The notes under the pieces were generated by a model that saw nothing but the letters and a program-made list of their open reading frames with translations, had not been told where the DNA came from and did no database searches. A program made the position numbers and the translations under genes. From positions 1 to 64,000 of the forward strand of contig NZ_LYVO01000021.1 in the NCBI RefSeq assembly GCF_001984055.1: 64,000 bases of DNA, given 5' to 3'. Position 1 is the stretch's first letter. Every line of letters begins with the position of its first letter. This DNA comes from Variovorax sp. KK3. Lineage in GTDB: Bacteria > Pseudomonadota > Gammaproteobacteria > Burkholderiales > Burkholderiaceae_C. Positions 1 to 7,900 of this stretch are shown in pieces.

Positions 1-668
1 CCCTGGCCGGGCGCCTGGGCCTTGGGCTGGGTGGCGGGGGCGGGAGCGGCCGATGACGGCGCCCTGGCGCCGCCCGCGGCCGGCGCCGACGCGGCCGCCT
101 TTGGCGTCAGGATGGCCCGCACGCGCCCGCCGGGCTGCGTGGCGACACCGGCATTGGGCGGCAGCCCGGAGCCATTGACGGTGAAGGTGTCGTTGCCCTG
201 GTCGTACACGATCATCGGGCCGCTGCTCTCGTCGTTGACGGTGGCGCCGTAGAGGCGGCGCATCACGGCGCGGCGGATGAACTTCACGTTGTCGGCGCGG
301 CTGTCGTATTCGATGACTTCCGACTCGCCCTCGATCCACTCGTCGGTGCCGGCGTCGCGCTTCTGCTTGTAATAGGCCAGCTTGCCGGGCGCGGCCGTGA
401 CCACGCCGTACTGGTAGCCCTCGGGGTCCTGCCGCACGTCGATGCGGGTGCCGCGGATGACGATCGTGCCCTTGGTCACCACCACGTTGCCGGTGAAGAC
501 GCTGGTCTGCTTGAGGTCGTCGTAGCGCATCGAGTCGGCCTCGATGTTCATCGGCTTGGTGCGGTCGGCTTTCTCGGCCTGCGCCGAACCGACACCGGCC
601 AGCAGCAGGGCGAATACCAAAGCACGACAGGGATGGAGAAATGCGGGGGCGAAGGAGAACGAATTCAT
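1..668 (-). CDS. lptA: LPS transport periplasmic protein LptA (C-terminus beyond window)
   Basis: This gene encodes the periplasmic bridge protein of the Lpt machinery, which carries lipopolysaccharide from the inner membrane to LptDE. About 222 residues are visible. A hydrophobic signal peptide ends near AQA-E at residues 30-32. The OstA-like beta-jellyroll follows, with MNIEADSMRYDD, a TGNVVVTKGT strand and IRGTRIDVRQD. The end runs into an Ala/Pro-rich tail that is unfinished at the window edge; such tails are common in Burkholderiales LptA. The start at 668 is the only ATG ahead of the signal peptide, but I see no clear Shine-Dalgarno sequence. In relatives lptC lies directly upstream. 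Here the upstream neighbour is a terminated dsbA, which is unusual. Confidence 0.88.
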   Translation of the reverse strand, partial: MNSFSFAPAFLHPCRALVFALLLAGVGSAQAEKADRTKPMNIEADSMRYDDLKQTSVFTGNVVVTKGTIVIRGTRIDVRQDPEGYQYGVVTAAPGKLAYYKQKRDAGTDEWIEGESEVIEYDSRADNVKFIRRAVMRRLYGATVNDESSGPMIVYDQGNDTFTVNGSGLPPNAGVATQPGGRVRAILTPKAAASAPAAGGARAPSSAAPAPATQPKAQAPGQ

Positions 669-697
669 AAAGGCACGAAACTTGCTGGAAGATTGTA

Positions 698-719
698 TGC
701 GTCCTCATGGACTCGAACC
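698..719 (-). other. tRNA 3'-end-like fragment
   Basis: Read on the minus strand, this 22-base stretch starts with the B-box/T-loop consensus GGTTCGAGTCC. It ends in AGGACGCA, which looks like the acceptor strand and discriminator base of an Arg-type tRNA. The matching 5' half (GCGTCCT-like) and the D and anticodon arms are absent at the expected distance upstream, and only the innermost two T-stem pairs could form. It is therefore not a functional tRNA. It could be a leftover of integration at a tRNA gene, or chance. Its position between lptA and the dsbA terminator makes it notable. Confidence 0.3.
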
Positions 720-740
720 GGACCTTCGGTCGCCCGGATG

Positions 741-764
741 AAAAAGCCCGCCGAGGCGGGCTTT
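741..764 (-). terminator. Rho-independent terminator after dsbA
   Basis: A ten-base inverted repeat AAAGCCCGCC/GGCGGGCTTT is separated by two bases, so the real loop is CCGAGG or shorter. On the minus strand the hairpin is followed by a run of five T. It lies 20 bases beyond the dsbA stop codon and closes the argS-SPOR-dsbA run. Its symmetry would also let it act on the plus strand. Confidence 0.8.
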
Positions 765-784
765 GCGGGGAAGCGCAGCGAGGC

Positions 785-1429
785 TCAGGCGCTCTTGCGG
801 GCCTCGGCGATCAGCGAGTCGGTGACCTGCAGGGCCCGCTCCATGCTGCGGGCCATCTCGCCGTCGACATACCAGCGACCGGCAATGCCCAGCGAAGGCA
901 CGCCGGCGACCTGATAGGCGTCCTGCAGCTGCTTGGCACGCTGGATCTTGCTGGCCACGCTGAAGCTCTTGTATTGCTCGGTGAACTTGTCCTTGTCGAG
1001 CCCGTTGGCGGCGGCCCAATCGAGGATCGCCTGCTCGCCGCTCAGGTTCTGGCGCTGCTGGTGGATGGCGTTGAACACGCGGCGCTGGTATTCGTCGACC
1101 TTGCCCATGCCTTCGAGCGCGTAGTAGAGCTTCTGCTGCGGCTGGAAGCTGGGCTGGAAGGCGACCGGCACGCGGCGGAAGGACACCTGGGGCGGCAGCT
1201 TGCGGATCCAGGCCTCGAGCGCGGGCTCGAAGGCGTTGCAGTGCGGGCAGTTGTACCAAAAGAACTCGATCACCTCGACCTTGCCGGCCGGTGCGTCGAC
1301 CGGCACGCGCTTCTCGAGCACCGCGTAGTCGCTGCCGGCCTTCGGGGCTTGCGCCTGGGCCTGGGCGGGGGACATGAGGGGAAGCAGGCCCAGCGAGGTG
1401 GCTGCCAGCGAAAAATCACGACGTTTCAT
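785..1429 (-). CDS. dsbA: Thiol:disulfide interchange protein DsbA/DsbL
   Basis: A periplasmic oxidase that introduces disulfide bonds into exported proteins. The 214-residue product has an N-terminal signal peptide (twin-Arg-like MKRRDF, hydrophobic core, cleavage near AQA). The thioredoxin-fold active site CPHC lies at residues 61-64 after the strand VEVIEFFWYN, and the cis-proline loop AGVPSLG is near residue 178. CPHC is the classical DsbA motif; DsbC/G would be CxYC or CPYC with a dimerisation domain, which is absent. It follows the SPOR protein and argS on the same strand and ends at a strong terminator. The partner DsbB is not in this window. Confidence 0.93.
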   Translation of the reverse strand: MKRRDFSLAATSLGLLPLMSPAQAQAQAPKAGSDYAVLEKRVPVDAPAGKVEVIEFFWYNCPHCNAFEPALEAWIRKLPPQVSFRRVPVAFQPSFQPQQKLYYALEGMGKVDEYQRRVFNAIHQQRQNLSGEQAILDWAAANGLDKDKFTEQYKSFSVASKIQRAKQLQDAYQVAGVPSLGIAGRWYVDGEMARSMERALQVTDSLIAEARKSA

Positions 1430-1513
1430 ATGTTTGTTTCTCCAGTGCGGCTGACAGAGCCGGTGCGCCGGCCCGGAGTTCCCGAATCGGCTGGCGATGG
1501 TGGGGGCGAAGGC

Positions 1514-2242
1514 TCAGCGCTGCACGCGCACGAGGGCGGATTCGAGGCCGTTGCCATCGAGCCGTTCCTTGAGCCGGTCGGCTTCTTCCTTCTTGTTGAA
1601 CGGGCCTGCACGCACCCGGAACACGGTGCGGCCGGCCTGCTCGCGCTCGGTGATGCGCGCCTCGACACCCATCAGCGACAGCTTGGCGCGCTGCGCCTCG
1701 GCATCGTCGGTGCTGCGGAATGCGCCAGCCTGCACGAAGTACATGAAGGGGTCGCTGCTGCTCGGTGCGGCGGACGCGGTGGTGGTGCTGCCGCCAGCGG
1801 CAGCGCCGGCACCGGCACCGGAACGCGCGCGGGCGAGGTCGCCGATCGGGTCGTTCGACGGCGGCAGCGCGTTGGCTTCTGCCGGCGTGGGCGGACGGGG
1901 CGCACGTTGCTGCTGCCCGGGCGCGACCACCACCGGGGCCGGCGCGGTCTGCGGGGCGGCCGGTGCGGCGGCACTGGGCTGTGCAGGAACAGCGGGCGCA
2001 GCCGGCGGCTCGGGCGGGCGCACGGCACCCGCCTTGCCGGCGAGCGGCGCGTTGGGGTTCCAGTCGCGGTTCTTGCGGGCTTCGGCCTCGTCCTGCTCGG
2101 CGCCGCCGCGCTGGGTCTTGGTCATGAAGGGAATGGGCACCTTGGTCACGTAGACCGCAATGCCCAGCGCCACGCCCAGGCCCAGCACCAGGCCGACGAT
2201 CAGGCCGATGACGATGTTGCCGCGTTGTCTTCTAGGAGTCAT
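1514..2242 (-). CDS. SPOR domain-containing membrane protein
   Basis: A probable septal-ring or cell-wall-associated protein of 242 residues. It has one membrane segment at residues 10-32 (IVIGLIVGLVLGLGVALGIA), then a long Pro/Ala-rich periplasmic linker (about 60-160). A C-terminal SPOR domain begins around residue 165 with FMYFVQAGAFRSTDDAEAQR and repeats the RVRAGPFNKKEEAD element. SPOR domains bind denuded peptidoglycan at division sites; the N-in, C-out topology fits an FtsN-like layout. It starts 14 bases after argS and precedes dsbA, an arrangement common in Comamonadaceae. It is shorter than E. coli FtsN, so I do not assign ftsN. Confidence 0.85.
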   Translation of the reverse strand: MTPRRQRGNIVIGLIVGLVLGLGVALGIAVYVTKVPIPFMTKTQRGGAEQDEAEARKNRDWNPNAPLAGKAGAVRPPEPPAAPAVPAQPSAAAPAAPQTAPAPVVVAPGQQQRAPRPPTPAEANALPPSNDPIGDLARARSGAGAGAAAGGSTTTASAAPSSSDPFMYFVQAGAFRSTDDAEAQRAKLSLMGVEARITEREQAGRTVFRVRAGPFNKKEEADRLKERLDGNGLESALVRVQR

Positions 2243-2256
2243 GGTGAGGATTGCAA

Positions 2257-3930
2257 TCACATCTTGCGCGGCGCGCTCACGCCGAGAATCGCGAGGCCAT
2301 TGTGCAGCACCTGGGCGGTGGCGGCGACCAGGGCCAGGCGGGCCATTTTGACGGGTTCGTCGTCGACCAGGATGCGCTCGGCATCGTAGTAGCTGTGGTA
2401 AGCCGAAGCCAGCTCTCGCAGGTAGAAGGTGACGTCGTGCGGCGCGAAGTCTTTCGCCGCGCCGGCCAGCATGTCGGGGAAGCGGGCCAGCAGCAGCAGC
2501 AGCGGCTGCGCGGCCGGACTCGACAGCGGCGCCAGGTCGGCCTGGCCCAGCGTGGCGACGTCGCCGCCCCAGGACGCCAGCACCGAGCAGATGCGCGCGT
2601 GGGCGTACTGCACGTAGAAGACCGGGTTGTCGTTGTTCTGCGCGATCGCCAGGTCGACGTCGAACGTGTATTCGGTGTCGGGCTTGCGGCTCAGCAGGAA
2701 GAAGCGCACGGCGTCGGTGCTGGTCCACTCTATCAGGTCGCGCAGGGTGACGTAGCTGCCGGCGCGCTTGCTGATCTTGACCTCTTCGCCGCCGCGCATC
2801 ACGCGCACCATGGTGTGCAGCACGTAATCGGGGTAGCCGGCGGGAATGCCCTCGCCGGACGCCTGCAGGCCGGCGCGCACGCGGGCGATGGTGCCGTGGT
2901 GGTCGGTGCCCTGGATGTTCACGACCTTGTGGAAGCCGCGCTCCCACTTGGCGATGTGATAGGCGACGTCGGGCACGAAGTAGGTGTAGCTGCCGTCGCC
3001 CTTGCGCATGACGCGGTCCTTGTCGTCGCCGTAGTCGGTCGACTTGAGCCACAGTGCGCCGTCCTGCTCGTAGGTCTTGCCGGCCGCGACCAGCTTGTCG
3101 ACCGTGGCCTCGACGCGGCCGCTGGTGTAGAGGCTGGACTCGAGGTAATAGTTGTCGAATCGCACCTGGAAGGCCTGGAGGTCCAGGTCCTGCTCGTGGC
3201 GCAGGTAGGCCACGGCGAACTGGCGCATCGAATCGAGGTCGTCCACGTCGCCGCTGGCGGTGTACTCGCGGTCGTCCGAGCGCACGGTCTTTTTCGCTTT
3301 GAAGTCGTCGGCGATGTCGGCGATGTATTCGCCGTTGTAGGCCTGCTCGGGCCATTGCGGGTCGCCGGGCTTGAAGCCCTTGGCGCGCAGCTGCGTGCTG
3401 GTGGCCAGGGTCTGGATCTGCACGCCGGCGTCGTTGTAATAGAACTCGCGATACACCTGGGCGCCCTGCGTGGCAAGCAGGTTGCAGATGGCGTCGCCCA
3501 GTGCGGCCTGGCGGCCGTGGCCCACGTGCAGCGGGCCGGTGGGGTTGGCCGAGACGAACTCGACCAGCACGCGTTCGGCCGTGCCGGCCTGGCGGCCGAA
3601 GGCCTCACCCGCGCCCAGCACCTCGCGCACCACCTGCTGCTTGGCAGCGTCCTTGAGGCGGATGTTGAGGAAGCCGGGGCCGGCGATTTCGATGGCGTCA
3701 ACCCATTGTCGGAAGGCAGGCGTGGCGCGCAGTGCGGCGCTGATGTCTTCGGCCAGTTCGCGCGGCTTGCGGCCGAGTGGCTTGGCGAGCTGCATGGCGG
3801 CCGTGGAGGCCAGATCGCCATGGTCTGCGACCTTGGGCGATTCGAAGGCCGCCTTGGCGCCGTGGCCGGGGGAGAAGGATTCGAGCGTGCCGGCGAGTGC
3901 CGCGAGCAGCTCCTGTTTGACCAATAGCAT
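2257..3930 (-). CDS. argS: Arginyl-tRNA synthetase
   Basis: A class I aminoacyl-tRNA synthetase that charges tRNA-Arg. At 557 residues it matches the family. The N-terminal tRNA-recognition (Add-1) domain covers roughly residues 1-90. The HIGH signature is HVGH at 135-138 within [14 protein letters not shown]. The region usually carrying KMSK reads [10 protein letters not shown], a degenerate form often seen in ArgRS. The C-terminal DALR anticodon-binding helices end with [11 protein letters not shown] and [13 protein letters not shown]. It is the first gene of a leftward run with the SPOR protein and dsbA, and it is divergent from the PsiF-repeat gene. Confidence 0.97.
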   Translation of the reverse strand: MLLVKQELLAALAGTLESFSPGHGAKAAFESPKVADHGDLASTAAMQLAKPLGRKPRELAEDISAALRATPAFRQWVDAIEIAGPGFLNIRLKDAAKQQVVREVLGAGEAFGRQAGTAERVLVEFVSANPTGPLHVGHGRQAALGDAICNLLATQGAQVYREFYYNDAGVQIQTLATSTQLRAKGFKPGDPQWPEQAYNGEYIADIADDFKAKKTVRSDDREYTASGDVDDLDSMRQFAVAYLRHEQDLDLQAFQVRFDNYYLESSLYTSGRVEATVDKLVAAGKTYEQDGALWLKSTDYGDDKDRVMRKGDGSYTYFVPDVAYHIAKWERGFHKVVNIQGTDHHGTIARVRAGLQASGEGIPAGYPDYVLHTMVRVMRGGEEVKISKRAGSYVTLRDLIEWTSTDAVRFFLLSRKPDTEYTFDVDLAIAQNNDNPVFYVQYAHARICSVLASWGGDVATLGQADLAPLSSPAAQPLLLLLARFPDMLAGAAKDFAPHDVTFYLRELASAYHSYYDAERILVDDEPVKMARLALVAATAQVLHNGLAILGVSAPRKM

Positions 3931-4062
3931 CGCGGGATTTTACCGGGGGCAAACCCGGCACCTCCGGCCCGCCGGTCATCCAGCGGTCAGGGGCGGCCGT
4001 TAGCATGGGCGGCCCCGACCCGAGGCCTTGTCACAACCCCAACCTGCGAGGACACACACATC

Positions 4063-4359
4063 ATGAAGAAACTGCTCCCTCTGATGGCCATGGCTGCCTG
4101 TCTTTCCTTCGGCGCCGCCCACGCGCAGGACAAGGCCCCCACCGCCCAGCAAAGCAAGATGGCCACATGCAACAAGGAAGCCGCCGACAAGAAGGGCGAC
4201 GACCGCAAGGCCTTCATGAAGACCTGCCTGTCGGCCAAGCCCGAGACGCAGCAGAGCAAGATGAAGACCTGCAACGCGGACCCGAAGGCCAAGACGCTCA
4301 AGGGCGACGAGCGCAAGGCCTTCATGAAGGAATGCCTGAGCGCCAAGCCGACCGCCTGA
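4063..4359 (+). CDS. PsiF-repeat exported protein
   Basis: A small exported protein of 98 residues. It has a signal peptide (MKKLLPLMAMAACLSFGAAHA, cleavage before QD at 22) and two copies of the PsiF repeat. The first holds KMATCNKEA and DDRKAFMKTCLS; the second holds KMKTCNADP and DERKAFMKECLS. Each repeat keeps two cysteines, suggesting disulfides in the periplasm. E. coli PsiF is phosphate-starvation inducible; its biochemical role is unknown. The start has a purine-rich GAGGA about 11 bases upstream. It stands alone, divergent from argS and convergent with the next gene across a hairpin. Confidence 0.85.
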   Translation: MKKLLPLMAMAACLSFGAAHAQDKAPTAQQSKMATCNKEAADKKGDDRKAFMKTCLSAKPETQQSKMKTCNADPKAKTLKGDERKAFMKECLSAKPTA

Positions 4360-4376
4360 CGCGCCTTCGTTTCCAC

Positions 4377-4412
4377 AGCCCCGCCGGCTCCGGCCCGCGG
4401 GGCTTCGTTCGT
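4377..4412. terminator. Hairpin between convergent genes
   Basis: The eight-base stems AGCCCCGC (4377-4384) and GCGGGGCT (4397-4404) enclose a 12-base GC-rich loop that can itself pair partly. The T content behind it (TCGTTCG) is modest. It lies between the PsiF-repeat gene and the oppositely oriented spermidine synthase-like gene and could end both transcripts. Confidence 0.6.
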
Positions 4413-4418
4413 CCTGGG

Positions 4419-6446
4419 CTAACGCAGCACGCTGAAGAGGTTGTTGAAGTCGTCGGTCCAGGGCGCCACGCCGCGGATCGGATCGGGCGTCGTGCCCGCC
4501 CCCCGGAAGGGCTCGCGCTGCAGCGCCTGTGCATCGCGCGCCACCAGCATCCAGATGCTGCGCTCGACGTCGACCGCCTCCGGATTGTCCTCGACGAGCA
4601 AGGCATGCAGCCCGCGTGACTGCGCGATGTTGGTCACCACGTCGTCGAGCTTGAGGTAGCGGTTGGAGACGTGGAAGGCGATCACGCCGTCGGGCTTGAG
4701 GTGACGCAGATAGATGTCGAGCGCCTGCACGGTCAGCAGGTGCGCCGGCACCGAATCGCCCGTGAAGGCATCGACCGCGAGCACGTCGAGGCCCTGCGGC
4801 GCCTCGCGCTCGAGCGCCAGCCGCGCGTCGCCCAGCACGCGGTCGATGTGCGCGTCGCTGTCGCGCAGGTAGCTGAATTCGCTGTCGGCCAGGTCGAAGA
4901 CGCGCTGGTTGATCTCGTAGATGCGGTACACGTCGCCCGGCCGCCCGTAGGCGGCCAGCGTGCCGGCGCCCAGCCCGATGACGCCGACGCGGCGCGGGCC
5001 GGACGGCGCGGCCTCGATGGCGCGGCCGACGCCCGAGGTCTTGCTGTAGTACGAACCCGGCCAGCGGCGGTTCTCGGGCGAGAGGTACTGCTCGCCATGC
5101 AAGGTGCTGCCGTGGTACAGGCGGCGCACCCGGTCGTTCTCTTCGGTGCCCGAGTCGGACACCATCATCGCGCCGTAGAAGTTGCGGTCGAGCCGCCGCG
5201 CGCGCGTGTCGTCGCGCACCTGCTCCGACAGATACCAGCTGCAACCCGCAGCCAGCGCCAGCGACACCAGCACGCCGATGCGTCGATGCCGCCACACCAC
5301 GATCGCGGCCAGCGCGCACAGCACGAGGCCGATGCCCAGCTCGTAGAAGGCCGGAAGCACGTAGGGCGCGCCCAGTCCCACGAGCACGCCACCGAGCGCG
5401 CCGCCCAGCGAGAGCATCAAGTAGAAGCGCGTCAGGTATTCGGGGCCGGGCCGCAGGCGGGCCGTCTCGCCGTGCAGGCAGAGGCACAACACGAACAGGC
5501 CACCCACGAAAATCGGCAGCCCCGTGCGCAAGGCGCTGCCGATGCTGTCCTGCAGCGCATAGGCGCCCAGCACCAGCATCGCGGCCGCCAGCGGCAGCAC
5601 GATGGGGCGGCGGTACCAGCGGTCGCTGTCGAAGCTGAGGATGAAGCTCAGCAGGTACACCGACAGCGGCAGCACCCACAGGAAGGGCACCGGCGCCACG
5701 TTTTGCGTGACGTGGTTGGTGACGGCCAGCAACAGCCAGGTGCCCAGGGCGGGCAGCGCGAGCCACAGCAGCTGGTCGACCGCGCGCGGCTTCGCGCTCG
5801 GCACGCTGGCGGCGGCATCGGAAGCCGGCGCGGGCGCGGCACCGGGCCAGCGCCGCGCCACGTAGAAGGTGGTGGCGCCGCACAGCAGCACGAAGAGCAC
5901 GAAGCCCACCGACCAAGCCCAGGCCTGCTGCGGCACGGTGCTGCGCGGCTCGATGAGCACCGGGTAGCTCAACAGCGCGGCCAGCGAGGCCAGGTTGGAC
6001 AGCGAGAAGTACCGATACACCTGCGCGCCCCACGGCGTGCGCGTGACCCACGACTGCACCAGCGGCCCGGTGGTCGAAAGCAGGAAGTAAGGCAGGCCGA
6101 TGGTGGCGACGAGCAAGCCCAGGATGCGCAGCGTCGGCTCTTCGCTGCCGGCCGGTTTCCAGGCGGCATCGGCCAGCACGGGCAGGAAGGCCAGGCTCGC
6201 CAGCAGCAGCACGCCATGCACCTTGGCCTGCGTGCGCGGCGCGAGCCTGCGGGTGATCCAGTCGGCATAGGCATAGCCGGCCAGCAGCGCGAGCTGAAAG
6301 AACACCATGCACACCGACCACACCGCCGCCGAGCCGCCGAACCACGGCAGGATCTGCTTGGCGATCAGCGGCTGGACCAGGAACAGCAGGAAGGCACTGG
6401 TGAAGATGGTGCCGGCGAACAGCGCTTTGACGGCGACCGGCTGCAT
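4419..6446 (-). CDS. Fused MFS-like membrane / spermidine synthase domain protein
   Basis: The product has 675 residues. The first 400 or so contain about ten hydrophobic segments, for example around 8-28, 78-92, 107-125, 180-200 and 225-270. The C-terminal third resembles aminopropyltransferases: HGSTLHGEQ at 446-454, the SAM-type glycine loop GLGAGT at 491-496, the acidic residue Glu511 in YEINQRVF, and AVDAFTGDS later. The family is annotated as fused MFS/spermidine synthase. A polyamine or related aminopropyl transfer coupled to the membrane is plausible, but the substrate is not known. It is followed on the same strand by nothing close and preceded within 8 bases by the DUF2214 gene, so the two may be cotranscribed. 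Confidence 0.85.
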   Translation of the reverse strand: MQPVAVKALFAGTIFTSAFLLFLVQPLIAKQILPWFGGSAAVWSVCMVFFQLALLAGYAYADWITRRLAPRTQAKVHGVLLLASLAFLPVLADAAWKPAGSEEPTLRILGLLVATIGLPYFLLSTTGPLVQSWVTRTPWGAQVYRYFSLSNLASLAALLSYPVLIEPRSTVPQQAWAWSVGFVLFVLLCGATTFYVARRWPGAAPAPASDAAASVPSAKPRAVDQLLWLALPALGTWLLLAVTNHVTQNVAPVPFLWVLPLSVYLLSFILSFDSDRWYRRPIVLPLAAAMLVLGAYALQDSIGSALRTGLPIFVGGLFVLCLCLHGETARLRPGPEYLTRFYLMLSLGGALGGVLVGLGAPYVLPAFYELGIGLVLCALAAIVVWRHRRIGVLVSLALAAGCSWYLSEQVRDDTRARRLDRNFYGAMMVSDSGTEENDRVRRLYHGSTLHGEQYLSPENRRWPGSYYSKTSGVGRAIEAAPSGPRRVGVIGLGAGTLAAYGRPGDVYRIYEINQRVFDLADSEFSYLRDSDAHIDRVLGDARLALEREAPQGLDVLAVDAFTGDSVPAHLLTVQALDIYLRHLKPDGVIAFHVSNRYLKLDDVVTNIAQSRGLHALLVEDNPEAVDVERSIWMLVARDAQALQREPFRGAGTTPDPIRGVAPWTDDFNNLFSVLR

Positions 6447-6453
6447 GGCCTGG

Positions 6454-6912
6454 TCAGCCCTTCGCGCCGAAGCCGCGCGCGAGGAACACCGCCACCAGCG
6501 GGATCAACGCGATGATGTGGGCCTGGATCATGACCAGCTTGCGGGTCTTGCGGATCTCGGCCTCGGCCGGCAGCGTGCCGGTGGAGCGCACCGCCTTGCG
6601 CCAGCGGAAGTAGGTGAGCGTCGGGAAGATGGAGAGCACGCCGACGATGATGAAGAGAGTCAGCTTCACGTGCAACAGCGGATTGGTCCAGTACCAGGCC
6701 GTGCCCTTCATGCCCCACCAGGTGCGCGCGACACCGGTGGCCAGCACGGCGATGGCGGCGATGCCGTAGATCATGTCCACCTTCGCGAGGCGTTCGACCG
6801 CAGCGGCGTTGAGCCATTCGACGCGGCACAGCGCCGCCTCGCTGGCGATGAACACCACCATCGTCAAGATGGCCAGGATGTGCAGGTAGGCAAGGATCGC
6901 TTCGAGGGTCAT
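6454..6912 (-). CDS. DUF2214 family membrane protein
   Basis: An integral membrane protein of 152 residues with four hydrophobic helices (about 5-25, 45-65, 82-102 and 130-147). It matches DUF2214, a family of unknown function. Conserved-looking features are LAYLHILAIL at the N-terminus, the RVEWLN turn, and HVKLTLFIIVGVLSIFPTL. The start ATG at 6912 overlaps the stop of the upstream LysR gene as ATGA, which indicates translational coupling. The LysR regulator, DUF2214 and the downstream synthase-like gene are tightly packed and may form one transcript. No catalytic motif is visible. Confidence 0.75.
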   Translation of the reverse strand: MTLEAILAYLHILAILTMVVFIASEAALCRVEWLNAAAVERLAKVDMIYGIAAIAVLATGVARTWWGMKGTAWYWTNPLLHVKLTLFIIVGVLSIFPTLTYFRWRKAVRSTGTLPAEAEIRKTRKLVMIQAHIIALIPLVAVFLARGFGAKG

Positions 6913-7868
6913 CGTGCAGGTTCTGTGGGGTTGCCGGGCGCAGCGATTGTGCCGCCCCAGAACTCGGGCCGTGCGTATTGGGCCTTCAAGTAGTCGAGCC
7001 AAAGACGCACCCGCAGGGCCAGGTGCTTGCGCTGCGGGAACACCGCGTAGATGCCGTTGGGCGGCGCCGCGAAGTCGTCGAGCAGCGGCACCAGCAATCC
7101 GGCATCGATCTCGGCCTCGACCTCCCAGGTGCTGCGCCAGGCGATGCCGTGGCCGGCCAGGCACCAGTCGTGCAGCACCTGGCCGTCGGAGCAATCGAGC
7201 GGCCCCGTGGGCTTCAGGTGGATGACCTCCGACTCGCCGTCGACCGAAGGCACGCGAAAGGCCCAGCCGCGGGTCTGCGAGGCGTCGCTCGACAGGCTCA
7301 GGCAGGCGAAGCGCGACAGCTCGCCCGGGTGCCGCGGCGCGCCGTGCTTGCGGATGAACTCGGGCGTGGCCACGCAGCGGCGCCGGTTGTCGGCCAGGCG
7401 CACGCTGACCAGCGACGAGTCGGGCATGTCGCCCACGCGCACCGCGCAGTCGTAGTTCTCGCCGGTCACGTCGATCACGCGGTCGCTGAGGTTGAGCGAG
7501 ATCGTGACCTCGGGGTGCAACTGGTGGAAGCGCGGCACCAGCGGCGCGACGTGGCGGCGGCCGAAGCCCGCCGGCGCCGTCACCCGCAGATGGCCGCTGG
7601 CCTTGACGCCACCGGCGCTCACGCTGGCCTCGGCATTGGCCAGCTCGACCAGCATGCGCTGGCAGTCTTCGAGAAAAGCGCTGCCCTCATGCGTGAGCGT
7701 GATGCGGCGGGTGGTGCGCACGAGCAGCTTGACGCCCAGGCGCTCTTCCAACGCATCGAGGCGGCGGCCCATGATGGCCGGCGCAACGCCCTCGGCCTTG
7801 GCCGCGGCCGTGAGGCTGCCCCGGGTGGCGATCGCGACGAAGGATTCGAGCTGCTTCAGGCGGTCCAT
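6909..7868 (-). CDS. LysR-family transcriptional regulator
   Basis: A 319-residue LysR-type regulator. The N-terminal winged helix-turn-helix begins MDRLKQLESFVAIATRGSL and continues with AAKAEGVAPAIMGRRLDALE and the wing LGVKLLVRTTRRITLT. The effector-binding domain of the type 2 periplasmic-binding fold spans about 90-300. The pattern with RTTRR is that of the CrgA/AaeR-like group. It is unusual for a LysR gene in that it shares an ATGA overlap with the next gene, DUF2214, rather than being divergent from its target. The inducer cannot be read from sequence. Confidence 0.88.
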   Translation of the reverse strand: MDRLKQLESFVAIATRGSLTAAAKAEGVAPAIMGRRLDALEERLGVKLLVRTTRRITLTHEGSAFLEDCQRMLVELANAEASVSAGGVKASGHLRVTAPAGFGRRHVAPLVPRFHQLHPEVTISLNLSDRVIDVTGENYDCAVRVGDMPDSSLVSVRLADNRRRCVATPEFIRKHGAPRHPGELSRFACLSLSSDASQTRGWAFRVPSVDGESEVIHLKPTGPLDCSDGQVLHDWCLAGHGIAWRSTWEVEAEIDAGLLVPLLDDFAAPPNGIYAVFPQRKHLALRVRLWLDYLKAQYARPEFWGGTIAAPGNPTEPAR

Positions 7869-7900
7869 CGGCGGCGATTATGCGGAGTGCGCCGCGGGCA

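Noticed and set aside
698-773. Complete tRNA gene near lptA
   Set aside because: Only the 3' T-loop and acceptor-like part is present; the 5' acceptor, D arm and anticodon arm cannot be found in register.
707-2389. Long rightward open frame opposite dsbA, the SPOR gene and argS
   Set aside because: It is a frame opened by GC-rich codon bias antisense to well-supported genes; its translation has no family features and is rich in Gly, Arg and Ala.
2251-3927. Rightward open frame of over 500 codons antisense to argS
   Set aside because: It mirrors argS codon positions exactly and shows no recognisable domain.
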